A stretch of DNA of 44,717 nt from assembly GCA_001515955.1 (NCBI GenBank), contig LOES01000239.1:1-44717 (forward strand). The letters are read 5' to 3'. Shown piece by piece: positions 32,500 through 40,622 of the stretch (position 1 is the first letter of the stretch; every line of letters begins with the position of its first letter). Position numbers and translations under genes: made by a program. Origin of the DNA: Clostridia bacterium BRH_c25. Lineage in GTDB: Bacteria > Bacillota_A > Clostridia > Lutisporales > Lutisporaceae. Under the pieces are notes generated by a model. It was not told the DNA's origin. It saw only the letters and a program-made list of their open reading frames with translations, and searched no databases.

Positions 32500-32835
32500 T
32501 TACTTAGCTTTCTTATGTCTGGATTCAACAACTTCAAGCCGTTTATCCTGACTATTAATAGACATAGCAAGTATATCAATCTTGTTTTCAATACTTTCTA
32601 ACCTTTCGGTGTGCTCTCCCAGCTTAACTGTATTGTCGCCGGCTCTTTCATGTACTGCCTGAAGCTTTGTCTTAATGTCATGCTCCAGGATTGTTTCAAT
32701 CTTCTTTTGCCCAGATTCTAAACTATCAAGGCGTTGGGTTACTTGCTCAAAGCGTTGATTCGTTTCTTTTCTGCCTTCCTGAACTTCGGTATAAAGCCGT
32801 GCTAACAGATCATAGACCTTGTCAATATCACTCAT
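32500..32835 (-). CDS. Coiled-coil protein of unknown function
   Basis: The 111-residue protein begins MSDIDKVYDLLARLYTEVQE and is almost entirely helical, with heptad repeats through RFEQVTQRLDSLESGQKKIE and KLGEHTERLESIENKIDILA. Such proteins are common in phage-derived and mobile regions, where they act as structural or tether proteins. No specific family can be named. The ATG at 32835 has AAGGAGG about nine bases upstream, better than an upstream start at 32865. On the - strand a TATACT overlaps the palindrome ACTCAAGATTGAGT (32860-32873) just before it, suggesting a small repressed unit. It lies 190 bases from tRNA-Thr. Confidence 0.75.
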   Translation of the reverse strand: MSDIDKVYDLLARLYTEVQEGRKETNQRFEQVTQRLDSLESGQKKIETILEHDIKTKLQAVHERAGDNTVKLGEHTERLESIENKIDILAMSINSQDKRLEVVESRHKKAK

Positions 32836-32859
32836 GGGTTGCTTCCTCCTTGATATGTT

Positions 32860-32876
32860 ACTCAAGATTGAGTATA
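32860..32876 (-). promoter_or_regulatory. Possible -10 overlapping a palindrome before the coiled-coil gene
   Basis: ACTCAAGATTGAGT is an inverted repeat with six-base arms. On the - strand TATACT (32876-32871) overlaps it and could be a -10 box. No good -35 was seen. Confidence 0.35.
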
Positions 32877-33025
32877 GTTTACCACAAAACGGAAGGAATT
32901 AGAAGTAGAAAGTGATTGTAGTGGGGTATAAGTATTTAGGTCTGCCTCTCTTTTATGTAGCAATATAATCCCCAAAACAATTTATGTAAATTGATGTTGG
33001 ATACCATAGAACCCAGTAATATCAA

Positions 33026-33101
33026 TGGAGCTGGAGATGGGACTCGAACCCACGACCTGAGCATTACGAATGCTCTGCTCTACCGACTGAGCTACTCCAG
33101 C
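33026..33101 (-). tRNA. tRNA-Thr (anticodon CGT)
   Basis: The 76-base cloverleaf on the - strand has acceptor arms GCTGGAG and CTCCAGC, discriminator T and an encoded CCA. The anticodon stem GAGCA/TGCTC holds the loop TTCGTAA, anticodon CGT, which reads ACG. The D arm reads TAGCTCAGTCGGTAGAGCA and the T arm GTGGGTTCGAGTCCCA. Its 3' end faces the accessory islet at 31.1-32.9 kb. Confidence 0.96.
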
Positions 33102-33120
33102 ATTTATCTATAGCTGCCTG

Positions 33121-33303
33121 TTATCTGAGATTCCTTTTTGTTTTTGCAGGCATAGGAATCAAAAGCTCTGTAAGTACAAAACCTGCAATAATAGGTAAGG
33201 CGATATAGAACCATACATCAGATTTTTTTGCAAGCTTGAGAATAATTGCTTCAACTAGAAGGACTCCACCCCAAATAAGTGAGTTTTTCGCGGTTTTATC
33301 CAT
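33121..33303 (-). CDS. Small two-segment membrane protein
   Basis: The 60-residue protein begins MDKTAKNSLIWGGVLLVEAI and contains two hydrophobic segments (about 9-24 and 30-48), the second around WFYIALPIIAGFVLTELLI. It ends in a basic tail, KTKRNLR. No family is recognised. AGGAGG lies eight bases before the ATG, and the gene sits directly upstream of tRNA-Thr on the same strand, 20 bases away. It may be cotranscribed with the tRNA. The good ribosome site supports expression. Confidence 0.7.
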   Translation of the reverse strand: MDKTAKNSLIWGGVLLVEAIILKLAKKSDVWFYIALPIIAGFVLTELLIPMPAKTKRNLR

Positions 33304-33448
33304 ATATGTACCTCCTGCTGTTCTTGCTCATAATGAATGCAAGTTACTAGTATATTCTAACATTTATTATAACAAAAAAACATGCCCCATACACAAATTT
33401 TTGTATTTAACCTAAAGTGTGCTGTGATTTATATTAATATGAATTTTA

Positions 33449-33477
33449 TTGACAAATTGTTAAATACTAATTATTAA
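33449..33477 (+). promoter_or_regulatory. Sigma-A promoter of the P/T-rich lipoprotein gene
   Basis: TTGACA (33449-33454) and TATTAA (33472-33477) are spaced by 17 bases, about 60 bases before the gene start. Confidence 0.7.
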
Positions 33478-33535
33478 GGGGAAAATGTGAGTCAAGGGAA
33501 GCATAAATCAAATGCTATTGAATGGAGTGATATAT

Positions 33536-34261
33536 TTGAAAGGTTATCATAAATACACACTTTACACTATCTTGCTAACAGTAAGTGTAATATGCGTGGC
33601 TGCAGGGCTGGTATCCTGCACCCCGAAAGCTCAGAGTCCAGCTGCAAACAAGCCTGCCCCTCAGACGACACCGGTGCCAACCATTACACCGACACCAACA
33701 CCAACACTTACACCGACTCTAACCCCAACTCCTACACCTGAGGAAGAGTCATTGTTGGATTTTTATCCTCTAAAGGAAGGCAACATGTGGGAATATGAGG
33801 GTGAAGGAATGGAATATGCTTCTTTTGTACAGAAGGTGGTATTCAGCTCGGGCAACAGATATCAGGTTACAGTTGACAACGGGGGTACGGTGATGGCTAA
33901 TGTTTTGGAGGTGAGAAAGGACAGCATTGTCAACACCTATAGGTCGGGGGAGGTTTACAATAATGAGAACATGTTAGGCAAGCCCAGCAATATGAACATA
34001 ATACTGCTGCAAACCCCAATTAAGAAAGGAAACTTCTGGATAAGTGAGGAAAACCATTATGAGATCATGGATACAGCAGCTGCTGTTACAGTGCCTGCAG
34101 GGGAGTTCAAGGACTGTATTGCAGTGAGAGAAACCTTTAAGGATCAGACCTCGAACATGGTTTTTTACTATAAAAAGGGAGTTGGCATGGTTCAATCTGA
34201 GTTCAGGACGGATATGGGAGATTTGATCACATCAAAGTTGAAAAGATACGAATTAAAATGA
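33536..34261 (+). CDS. Lipoprotein with Pro/Thr-rich linker
   Basis: The 241-residue product has a lipoprotein signal (LLTVSVICVAAGLVSCTPK, Cys27) and a tandem Thr-Pro linker (TPTPTPTLTPTLTPTPTP) that would span the wall. A globular domain of about 170 residues follows, with FYPLKEGNMWEYEGEG, a beta-rich middle and VFYYKKGVGMVQSEF. This last pattern occurs in many surface lipoproteins of unknown role. I chose the TTG at 33536, with GGAGTG six bases upstream. It has its own promoter and shares a bidirectional terminator with the convergent transporter gene. Confidence 0.82.
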   Translation: MKGYHKYTLYTILLTVSVICVAAGLVSCTPKAQSPAANKPAPQTTPVPTITPTPTPTLTPTLTPTPTPEEESLLDFYPLKEGNMWEYEGEGMEYASFVQKVVFSSGNRYQVTVDNGGTVMANVLEVRKDSIVNTYRSGEVYNNENMLGKPSNMNIILLQTPIKKGNFWISEENHYEIMDTAAAVTVPAGEFKDCIAVRETFKDQTSNMVFYYKKGVGMVQSEFRTDMGDLITSKLKRYELK

Positions 34262-34263
34262 AA

Positions 34264-34295
34264 GTAGACTCCTATATTGAGGAGTCTTCTTTCAT
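34264..34295. terminator. Hairpin between convergent lipoprotein and DMT transporter genes
   Basis: AGACTCC and GGAGTCT form a stem with an eight-base loop followed by TCTTTC. The hairpin overlaps the last codons of the minus-strand transporter. Confidence 0.7.
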
Positions 34296-35201
34296 TGCTG
34301 CTGTTTTAACTATGCTCTTGGTTTTTGAAAGCTGTACAAGCAGCACTCCTGCAAGTATGATAACTGTTGAAAACAATATGGTAATCGTAAAAGGCTCTCC
34401 AAGTATCAGGGTACCCAGAAGGAATGCCACGGGCGGATTTACATAGGCATAGGTGCCGGCTTTTGCTGCAGGCCATTTTTGCAATATATATATGTAAGAG
34501 GAATAGCCGATCAAGGACCCAAAAACAATCAGGTAAAGCAATGCACCGATTCCTTTTGCTGAGAAGCTAACCCTGGAAAACTCTCCCAGGGATGCTCCTA
34601 CGATTAATAAGCCAATTCCGCCTGCCAGCATTTGAATGCCGATATTTGATACGACAGAACCGGTTGGTGTAAAGCCTTTTGAATATACTGAGCCGGTTGC
34701 CCATAAAAAAGCCGCCAATAGAATTACTGCTGTGACTTTGATATCGACACTTCCTCCACCGGAGGTTGAAAGCACCAGTAAAGCAACTCCTGAAAACCCA
34801 ATAAGCAGACCAAGCCAACCTTTGAAATCTATCCTGGGTCTTCCCGGTATAAAAAGCTCAATTATTGCCATAAAGAGAGGTATCGTAGCGACCAGCAAGG
34901 ATGTGACTCCCGAATGAGCCCACTGCTCCGCCCATACAATCAGACCATTGCCTCCCAGCAGCAGAAACAAACCTACTATAGACTGATCTCTGATGCTTTT
35001 CAGATTAGCCGGAAATTCCAGACCCCTGAGCCGGGCATAAAGCAGCATTAGTGCACCTGCTGTAACAAATCTTATTCCGGCAAAAAGCTCCGGGGGGAAT
35101 GCACTGACACCGATCCTTATTGCAATATACGTAGAGCCCCATAGTATGCAAACTGCTATATATGCGGCTATAACCTTCGATTCTTCATTCTTAAAAAGCA
35201 T
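34272..35201 (-). CDS. EamA/DMT family transporter
   Basis: The 309-residue protein has ten hydrophobic segments arranged as two EamA repeats. The first has CILWGSTYIAIRIGV and LFAGIRFVTAGALMLLYARL. The second has FLWATGSVYSKGFTPTG and GYSSYIYILQKWPAAKAGTY. Drug/metabolite transporters of this type usually export amino acids or other small metabolites; the substrate is unknown. I chose the ATG at 35201, which follows GGGAGG by nine bases. The longer frame from 35342 begins with 47 residues unlike the family. It stands alone and is divergent from the thiT riboswitch. Confidence 0.92.
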   Translation of the reverse strand: MLFKNEESKVIAAYIAVCILWGSTYIAIRIGVSAFPPELFAGIRFVTAGALMLLYARLRGLEFPANLKSIRDQSIVGLFLLLGGNGLIVWAEQWAHSGVTSLLVATIPLFMAIIELFIPGRPRIDFKGWLGLLIGFSGVALLVLSTSGGGSVDIKVTAVILLAAFLWATGSVYSKGFTPTGSVVSNIGIQMLAGGIGLLIVGASLGEFSRVSFSAKGIGALLYLIVFGSLIGYSSYIYILQKWPAAKAGTYAYVNPPVAFLLGTLILGEPFTITILFSTVIILAGVLLVQLSKTKSIVKTAAMKEDSSI

Positions 35202-35387
35202 TGGATAAAACCTCCCGAACTCTCTCCAACAATAATGTACCAGGTTAAATGTCATAGGATTATTATAATGCATGATATGAGCTGTTGTAAACTGGAAAAG
35301 GCCTTTGCCTGATCTGCTGCTGCGGCAAAAAACCATTGACACAACATCATAATGGGGCTATTATAATGTTGTATGTAAGAGATTTAC

Positions 35388-35415
35388 TTTACATGCGCCA
35401 ATAATTTCATATAAT
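35388..35415 (+). promoter_or_regulatory. Sigma-A promoter of the TPP riboswitch-thiT unit
   Basis: TTTACA (35388-35393) and TATAAT (35410-35415) are spaced by 16 bases, immediately before the aptamer. Confidence 0.65.
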
Positions 35416-35420
35416 ATTGT

Positions 35421-35520
35421 CCGCTAGGGGAGCTTTATGCTGAGATAGCACGCTGCGCTTAAATAAGTACAGGTGCTGACCCTTTGAACCTGTCTGGTTA
35501 ATTCTAACGGAGGGAAGCGG
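35421..35520 (+). promoter_or_regulatory. TPP riboswitch
   Basis: CCGCT (35421) pairs with AGCGG (35516) to close the aptamer. The thi-box signatures are present: AGGGGAGC and GCTGAGATAGCA on the 5' half, and GACCCTTTGAACCTGTCTGG then GGAGGGAAGCGG on the 3' half. A terminator follows at 35541, and thiT is the regulated gene. Thiamine pyrophosphate should lower transcription. Confidence 0.97.
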
Positions 35521-35540
35521 TTGTGATTAGTAGATAATCT

Positions 35541-35570
35541 GACCGTAACTTTTGCTTACGGTCTTTTTGT
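35541..35570 (+). terminator. Terminator in the TPP riboswitch expression platform
   Basis: GACCGTAA (35541) and TTACGGTC (35556) form an eight-pair stem followed by TTTTTG, between aptamer and thiT. Confidence 0.88.
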
Positions 35571-35637
35571 TTTAAATGCAAGTCGCATTATGTAGAGTGG
35601 ATAAGGTCGCGGGATAATATTCAAAGGGAGGATTTTT

Positions 35638-36171
35638 ATGGGAAGGACATCAACAAGAATGCTTACGGAAGCGGGTATTATGATAGCAGCTGCCCAGATA
35701 CTGAGCTATGTAAAAATTTATGAGGCTCCATATGGGGGCTCGGTTACTGCAGGAAGCATGGTACCTATTATATTGTTTTCTTTAAGGTGGGGATTGAAAT
35801 CCGGATTGCTCGCAGGTACCGCCTATGGGATTCTGCAGTTATTGATAGGCGGTGAGGTATATACACTTCACATAGCATCCGTACTGTTTGACTATCTGAT
35901 TGCTTTTGGACTGCTTGGCCTGGCAGGGGTATTCCAAAGCAGCACAAAGGGTATGCTAATGGGTACCTGTCTGGGTGTTTTCGGAAGATTTATATGCCAT
36001 GTTATTTCAGGAGTGGTAGTATGGGCCTCATACGCGCCTGAGGGCATGAATCCATTAGTTTATTCGGTATTGTATAACGGCTCCTATCTTTTGCCGGAGC
36101 TTGTAATTACTATGGTTATTGTAAGAATACTTTATAAGCCGCTGATGAAGAATTTGGGACAAAGGGCATAA
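35638..36171 (+). CDS. thiT: Energy-coupling factor thiamine-binding component ThiT
   Basis: The 177-residue membrane protein is the S component that captures thiamine for an ECF transporter. Six hydrophobic segments are present. ThiT motifs include RMLTEAGIMIAAAQILSYVK, YGGSVTAGSMVPIILFSLRW (the conserved thiamine-contacting region) and GRFICHVISGVVVWASYAPE. The ATP-driven EcfAA'T module is not in the window and is expected elsewhere, shared with other S components. GGGAGG lies about seven bases before the ATG. The preceding TPP riboswitch confirms the assignment. Confidence 0.95.
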   Translation: MGRTSTRMLTEAGIMIAAAQILSYVKIYEAPYGGSVTAGSMVPIILFSLRWGLKSGLLAGTAYGILQLLIGGEVYTLHIASVLFDYLIAFGLLGLAGVFQSSTKGMLMGTCLGVFGRFICHVISGVVVWASYAPEGMNPLVYSVLYNGSYLLPELVITMVIVRILYKPLMKNLGQRA

Positions 36172-36176
36172 TAGAC

Positions 36177-36212
36177 AAAAATCTCTACTCGCAGGAGTAG
36201 AGATTTTTATTT
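36177..36212 (+). terminator. Terminator after thiT
   Basis: AAATCTCTACTC and GAGTAGAGATTT form a 12-pair stem with a GCAG loop, followed by TTATTT. Confidence 0.92.
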
Positions 36213-36282
36213 GGGGCAATTAGCATTTTCTGTTATAATAGTATTGTTTAATTTGAAATTTTGTAATAAGGATGGGTTAGTG

Positions 36283-37662
36283 ATGAAAAAGATATTTGCA
36301 GTTCTGACAGTCCTTATACTGGTGCTTTCGGGCTGCAGTGGGGATGCTCAGAAAAATGAAGCTTTACCGGGGGATATAAACCCAAAAGAGGAAAGGCTTG
36401 TAAAGGAGTTTATGGGTACTGTGAATATATTTCACCGGGCTGAAGACAATCTGCTGCTCAGTACTGAGGAGGAGGAGCTTTACAAGTACTACGACGTAGA
36501 CGTAAGCTCTACTGAGATAAAAGACAGCCAATTAACAGAGCTGTCAGATATGTATATTTATCAGGAGCCTATTGGGAACAGGGGCATTATTGTGGTTGAG
36601 GAGCTGGACTACAAAAACACATTGAAGTTCATAAGTAAGGATAATGCAGAAAAGGTTATAGCAGAGGATATTGGCTTAACTAATGCGATAAATATTTCAA
36701 TAGCTCCAAAGGCTGGGAAGCTTGCTTACACATCACTCCTTGAGGGTAGTGATATTTACGGTATTTACATTTATGACATGGAAGCTTCAAAGAATCTAAA
36801 GATTATGGAGATCAAAAGTGATGGACTTATAGAAGGCTTCAACTATCTTGTTAACTGGTCGAAAGATGAGAGCAATGTCATAATACAGGATAAATACATA
36901 TATGATACTAATAGCGGGTTGCAGAAGGGAGAGCTTAAGTCAGCATACTCCCAGTGGTCTGACACAGGCTCTAAAATTGCTTTTGTACTGGAAGACGGAG
37001 CACAGCAGTGGCTTAATACAACAGATTTTCATATCTATCCGGGAAAGAAAGTGTGCGTCTACGACATTTCAAAGGGAAGCTATGAGGAGGTTTTCAAAAT
37101 CGACGGAGACGAATATGTTTTCAGCGGTATAACCTGGGATGGAAAAGACAGCAGGCTGGCTTTCTCAGGTATAAAAGTAAAGGATATGAACCAGCCTGAT
37201 TGGTATATGAAGCTTAACTACAGTTCATTATATATTGTGGAGCTGGAGGACAATAAGAGTAAAAGACTGGAGACTAATGTGGATGCAAGCGATGGAACAA
37301 TGATTGAGCTTGCAAATCTCAAATTTACTGAGGAGGGGAATCTGCTCAGCTTTACAGTAGGGAATTATGAAGAAAGCAGCCTTCATATAGTAAATACAAA
37401 AACACTGGAAGTAAAGACCATCGAAAATGCTGAATATCTTCATTGGATTGATGAGGAAAGTTATGCAATATCAGCGGGACAGGACACCATGTATTTTGGC
37501 AAGGATAATTCAATAATGAGTATAGATGAAAAGCTGGAGGAAAATATTATATATACATCAAAAACCAGGTTGGACGACTTCTACTTGTCCAAGGACGGAA
37601 AAGGAATATTGATTTTTGAGCTTCAGGATAATGTGCATATTGTAAGATATATCGGGGAATAG
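36283..37662 (+). CDS. Lipoprotein with probable beta-propeller domain
   Basis: The 459-residue product has a lipoprotein signal (MKKIFAVLTVLILVLSGCSG; Cys18) and a long beta-rich body. Repeating segments such as GKLAYTSLLEGSDIYGIYIY, SKDESNVIIQDKYIYD, DTGSKIAFVLEDG and WDGKDSRLAFSGIK resemble the PD40/TolB-like propeller pattern of W-S-x-D-G-x-x-I-A-F. No catalytic motif is visible. A role as a surface binding or sensing protein is inferred. I chose the ATG at 36283, with AAGGATGGG upstream, because the signal peptide starts there. It precedes a nucleoside phosphorylase gene by 24 bases, so the two may be cotranscribed. Confidence 0.82.
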   Translation: MKKIFAVLTVLILVLSGCSGDAQKNEALPGDINPKEERLVKEFMGTVNIFHRAEDNLLLSTEEEELYKYYDVDVSSTEIKDSQLTELSDMYIYQEPIGNRGIIVVEELDYKNTLKFISKDNAEKVIAEDIGLTNAINISIAPKAGKLAYTSLLEGSDIYGIYIYDMEASKNLKIMEIKSDGLIEGFNYLVNWSKDESNVIIQDKYIYDTNSGLQKGELKSAYSQWSDTGSKIAFVLEDGAQQWLNTTDFHIYPGKKVCVYDISKGSYEEVFKIDGDEYVFSGITWDGKDSRLAFSGIKVKDMNQPDWYMKLNYSSLYIVELEDNKSKRLETNVDASDGTMIELANLKFTEEGNLLSFTVGNYEESSLHIVNTKTLEVKTIENAEYLHWIDEESYAISAGQDTMYFGKDNSIMSIDEKLEENIIYTSKTRLDDFYLSKDGKGILIFELQDNVHIVRYIGE

Positions 37663-37686
37663 AATAGCATGGAGTGAGGTGTCTGT

Positions 37687-38463
37687 ATGTACGATAATAT
37701 AACAAAAGAGACCATGGTGAAGATTCATTTAGGATGTAAAATCGAAGATGTTGCCAGTACGGTAATTCTCACGCCCATATGGAGCCTGGAAGGCTTCAAG
37801 GATAAGGCAGATGCTGTATTGGCAGAGTTTGCAGGTTGGTATAAGGGCGTCACTTTGGCAGTCAATAATAAAAATGTAACAGTAATAAGCAGCGGAATAG
37901 GGTCTCCGATGTCCGGGGACTGCGCTTTGGCTTTAAGCTATACCGACTGTGAAAATGTCATATTTTCCGGTTCTGCAGGAGCAGTCAATAAGAATTATAA
38001 TATCGGGGATATGCTCGCTGTTAGCGAAGCCGTTATTGGAGAGGGGTTTTCACGCTATCACGGTGAAGACATAAGAAAAGACTGCTTCGGGAAGCTGGTG
38101 TCGGGAGATAAGCAAACAGCACAAGTACTTATGAATACTATCAGAAAGTATGAAAGTGGGTATGGGGTTAATTGCCGTGAGGGAAGAATATTTTCAATAG
38201 ACTCAATATTAGGTGAGAGAAAGGATACCTTTGATTATATCCGGGAAAAAGGCTGCGATGCAGTTGAAATGGAGGTGTCGGCGGTATTCACCGCATGCAG
38301 GCGGGGTGGTAAGAAGGCTGCTGCCTTGATACTTATCAGTGATCAGCCTCTTAAGTACAGGAATTTATTTGAGGGGATAACTGAAATTGATATAAAGAGA
38401 TATAATGAGATTAAGAATGATTTGCCAGGAATACTGCTGGAAGCCGCTGCCGGTTTTCAGTAA
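37687..38463 (+). CDS. Nucleoside phosphorylase family protein
   Basis: The 258-residue protein belongs to the PNP/UDP phosphorylase family, which splits nucleosides to base and ribose 1-phosphate or, in related members, hydrolyses nucleoside derivatives. Supporting motifs are VTVISSGIGSPMSGDCALAL, VIFSGSAGAVNKNYNIGDML (phosphate and ribose region), and the signature DAVEMEVSAVFTAC, whose Glu-Met-Glu contacts ribose. AALILISDQPLKYR carries the base-binding Asp position. The substrate cannot be specified. The gene has GGAGTGAGG upstream. The next gene starts 22 bases after its stop, so an operon with the FAH-family gene is likely. Confidence 0.88.
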   Translation: MYDNITKETMVKIHLGCKIEDVASTVILTPIWSLEGFKDKADAVLAEFAGWYKGVTLAVNNKNVTVISSGIGSPMSGDCALALSYTDCENVIFSGSAGAVNKNYNIGDMLAVSEAVIGEGFSRYHGEDIRKDCFGKLVSGDKQTAQVLMNTIRKYESGYGVNCREGRIFSIDSILGERKDTFDYIREKGCDAVEMEVSAVFTACRRGGKKAAALILISDQPLKYRNLFEGITEIDIKRYNEIKNDLPGILLEAAAGFQ

Positions 38464-38485
38464 AGAAAAAGCGGAGGTGCTGAAT

Positions 38486-39238
38486 ATGAAATTAGTCAGG
38501 TTTGAAAGTCACGGGGCTGTAAGCTATGGTTTGGTAGAAGAAAATATGGTGTATAGGATCGAGGGGGATATTTTTAGTGAGTACAAGGTGACTGAAGAGA
38601 AGTTTGAGCTGCCGGAAGTAAAATTACTGGCCCCATGCAAGCCTTCGAAGATAGTCGCTGTGGGTATAAATTACAGGGATCATGCAACTGAAATGGAGCA
38701 TGACCTGCCTGAGGATCCGGTGCTTTTTATAAAGCCGCCAACTACAGTTATTGGTCCTGAGGATAAAATAATAATCCCTCAAATGTCGCAGAGGGTTGAC
38801 TACGAAGCTGAGCTTGCCCTGGTAATAGGAAAGCAGGTAAAAAACGTTGAACCGGCGGAAGCTTTACAATATGTACTTGGCGCAACCTGCTTCAATGATG
38901 TTACTGCCAGGGATCTGCAGAAAAAGGACATACAGTGGACTCGCGCAAAATCCTTTGATACCTTTGCACCTATGGGACCCTTCATTGTAACTGATGCAGA
39001 TTATAACAACATAGAAATTGAGCTTGTGCTTAACGGTGAAACGAAGCAAAAATCAAACACATCATATTTTATGGTCAAATCCCATGAAATTGTCAGCTAT
39101 GTATCGCAGATAATGACATTGTATCCTGGTGACGTTATAGCAACCGGAACACCATCAGGAGTTGGACCCATGCTAAAGGGGGATGTTGTGGAGGTAAGAC
39201 TGCAGGGTATAGGAATACTGAGAAATTATATTGCATAG
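38486..39238 (+). CDS. Fumarylacetoacetate hydrolase family protein
   Basis: The 250-residue protein has the FAH-family barrel of the YcgM/HpaG-like acylpyruvase and isomerase type. After a short N-terminal domain come KIVAVGINYRDHATEME, DPVLFIKPPTTVIGPEDKI, and the metal-binding VDYEAELALVIGKQ with its two Glu residues. CFNDVTARDLQKKDIQWTRA and GDVIATGTPSGVGPM complete the signature. Enzymes of this group act on 2-oxo acids such as oxaloacetate, acylpyruvates or hydroxymuconic semialdehyde products; which one applies here is unknown. The ATG at 38486 has GGAGGTG seven bases upstream; a longer frame from 38405 lies inside the previous gene. Confidence 0.92.
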   Translation: MKLVRFESHGAVSYGLVEENMVYRIEGDIFSEYKVTEEKFELPEVKLLAPCKPSKIVAVGINYRDHATEMEHDLPEDPVLFIKPPTTVIGPEDKIIIPQMSQRVDYEAELALVIGKQVKNVEPAEALQYVLGATCFNDVTARDLQKKDIQWTRAKSFDTFAPMGPFIVTDADYNNIEIELVLNGETKQKSNTSYFMVKSHEIVSYVSQIMTLYPGDVIATGTPSGVGPMLKGDVVEVRLQGIGILRNYIA

Positions 39239-39593
39239 CTGCCTGATTTTTGAATATTATTCCGCCTCATGAGCAAAATACTTGTGAGGTGATTGTAGGT
39301 AAAGAAGTGCCATACATGGGCGCTTTTTTTTTTTGCAATGCAAATTGACACACAGAGTAAATTATATTGAGTATTGTGAATTCAGTAATATTGCGGTAAT
39401 GTCTACAAAAAACACATAAATGTCTGAAAATTAAGAACGTTTGTACTTGCATAGAGTACAATGCATAAAATATGTATGTAAATTTTGCACAAAACTATTT
39501 TTTTTCAAAAAAATAGATGATATAATAGTATTTGAATAGCAATAATGAACCTTAAGAATTAATTTAATAGAGTAAAAAAGTGGGAGGATTTAC
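39239..39593. other. AT-rich spacer before the threonine dehydrogenase gene
   Basis: No coding potential is seen. A hairpin CCTCA / TGAGG (39267-39290) is followed by the terminator at 39305-39334. Further on, an AT palindrome CTATTTTTTT / AAAAAAATAG (39495-39516) lies directly upstream of a TATAAT (39521-39526), which is the probable -10 for the tdh-kbl operon. The palindrome occupies the -35 region and could be an operator. Confidence 0.5.
39305..39334 (+). terminator. Terminator after the FAH-family gene
   Basis: AGTGCC and GGCGCT pair (one G-T) around ATACATG, followed by ten or more Ts. Confidence 0.75.
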
Positions 39594-40550
39594 ATGAAAA
39601 AAATATTAATTACCGGAGCTTTGGGACAAATTGGGACAGAGCTTACTACTTACTTGAGAAAGCAGTACGGAAATGATAATGTTATTATTAGCGATATTAG
39701 CAAGCATGGAAATGGCAGCTTTTTTGAGGCTGGCCCCTTTGAGCAGCTTAATGTTGTGGATGCGGAAGAGGTTGCCGGAGTATGTAAAAAGTACGGAATA
39801 AACCAGATCATACATTTAGCAGCCATCCTTTCAGCAAAAGCTGAAAACAATCCACAGGCAGCATATACTATTAATATGAACGGAACATACAATGTTCTTG
39901 AGGTGGCAAGAGAGATGGGCATAGCAGTATTTACACCCAGCTCGATAGCAGCTTTTGGTGCAGGCACTCCGGCTGACAATACTCCACAGGATACTATTCA
40001 GAGACCTTCAACTATGTATGGGGTAACAAAGGTTGCAGGAGAGCTTCTTTGTGACTACTATTTCAGAAAATACGGAGTGGATACAAGAGGAGTAAGGTTC
40101 CCGGGAATCATATCATATGCTGCACTTCCTGGCGGCGGAACTACAGACTATGCTGTACATATATACTATGAAGCACTGAAGAACAGGAAATATACATCCT
40201 TTATAGGAGCCGGAACGTATATGGATATGATGTACATGCCTGATGCCATCAAGGCAATACATGACCTTATGGAAGCAAATCCTGACAGGCTCGAGCACAG
40301 AAATGCATTCAACGTGACTGCAATGAGCTTTGATCCCGACATGCTTGCTGTTGAAATAAAGAAGCATATTCCAGAGTTTGTACTGACATACGATGTTGAC
40401 CCTGTGAGACAGGCTATAGCAAACAGCTGGCCCAACTCCCTGGATGATAGTGCTGCAAGGAAGGAATGGGGATGGGACCCCAAGTATGACATGGCATCAA
40501 TGACAAAGGACATGCTTGAAAAGTTAGCTGTAAAGCTAAATATTAAATAG
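39594..40550 (+). CDS. tdh: L-threonine 3-dehydrogenase (short-chain type)
   Basis: The 318-residue protein is an extended short-chain dehydrogenase that oxidises L-threonine to 2-amino-3-ketobutyrate with NAD+. The dinucleotide fold opens ILITGALGQIGTEL. HLAAILSAKAENNPQAAY, FTPSSIAAFGA, and the catalytic YGVTKVAGELLCDYYFRKYG (Tyr-x-x-x-Lys) follow. VRFPGIISYAALPGGGTTDYA and the YMDMMYMPDAIKAI segment are specific to this threonine dehydrogenase type rather than sugar epimerases. GGGAGG lies upstream of the ATG. The next gene encodes the partner ligase, 72 bases away, giving a two-step threonine-to-glycine pathway. Confidence 0.93.
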   Translation: MKKILITGALGQIGTELTTYLRKQYGNDNVIISDISKHGNGSFFEAGPFEQLNVVDAEEVAGVCKKYGINQIIHLAAILSAKAENNPQAAYTINMNGTYNVLEVAREMGIAVFTPSSIAAFGAGTPADNTPQDTIQRPSTMYGVTKVAGELLCDYYFRKYGVDTRGVRFPGIISYAALPGGGTTDYAVHIYYEALKNRKYTSFIGAGTYMDMMYMPDAIKAIHDLMEANPDRLEHRNAFNVTAMSFDPDMLAVEIKKHIPEFVLTYDVDPVRQAIANSWPNSLDDSAARKEWGWDPKYDMASMTKDMLEKLAVKLNIK

Positions 40551-40622
40551 AAAACAAATATAAATACGGTGTTTTGGAAAAAGATTATATAATTCCAAAT
40601 TCACCTAACAGGAGGTAAAAAA

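Noticed and set aside
33660..33745. CRISPR-like or tandem DNA repeat (ACACCGACACCAACACC...)
   Set aside because: It encodes the Thr-Pro linker of the lipoprotein in frame and is a coding low-complexity region. No CRISPR array was seen anywhere in the window.
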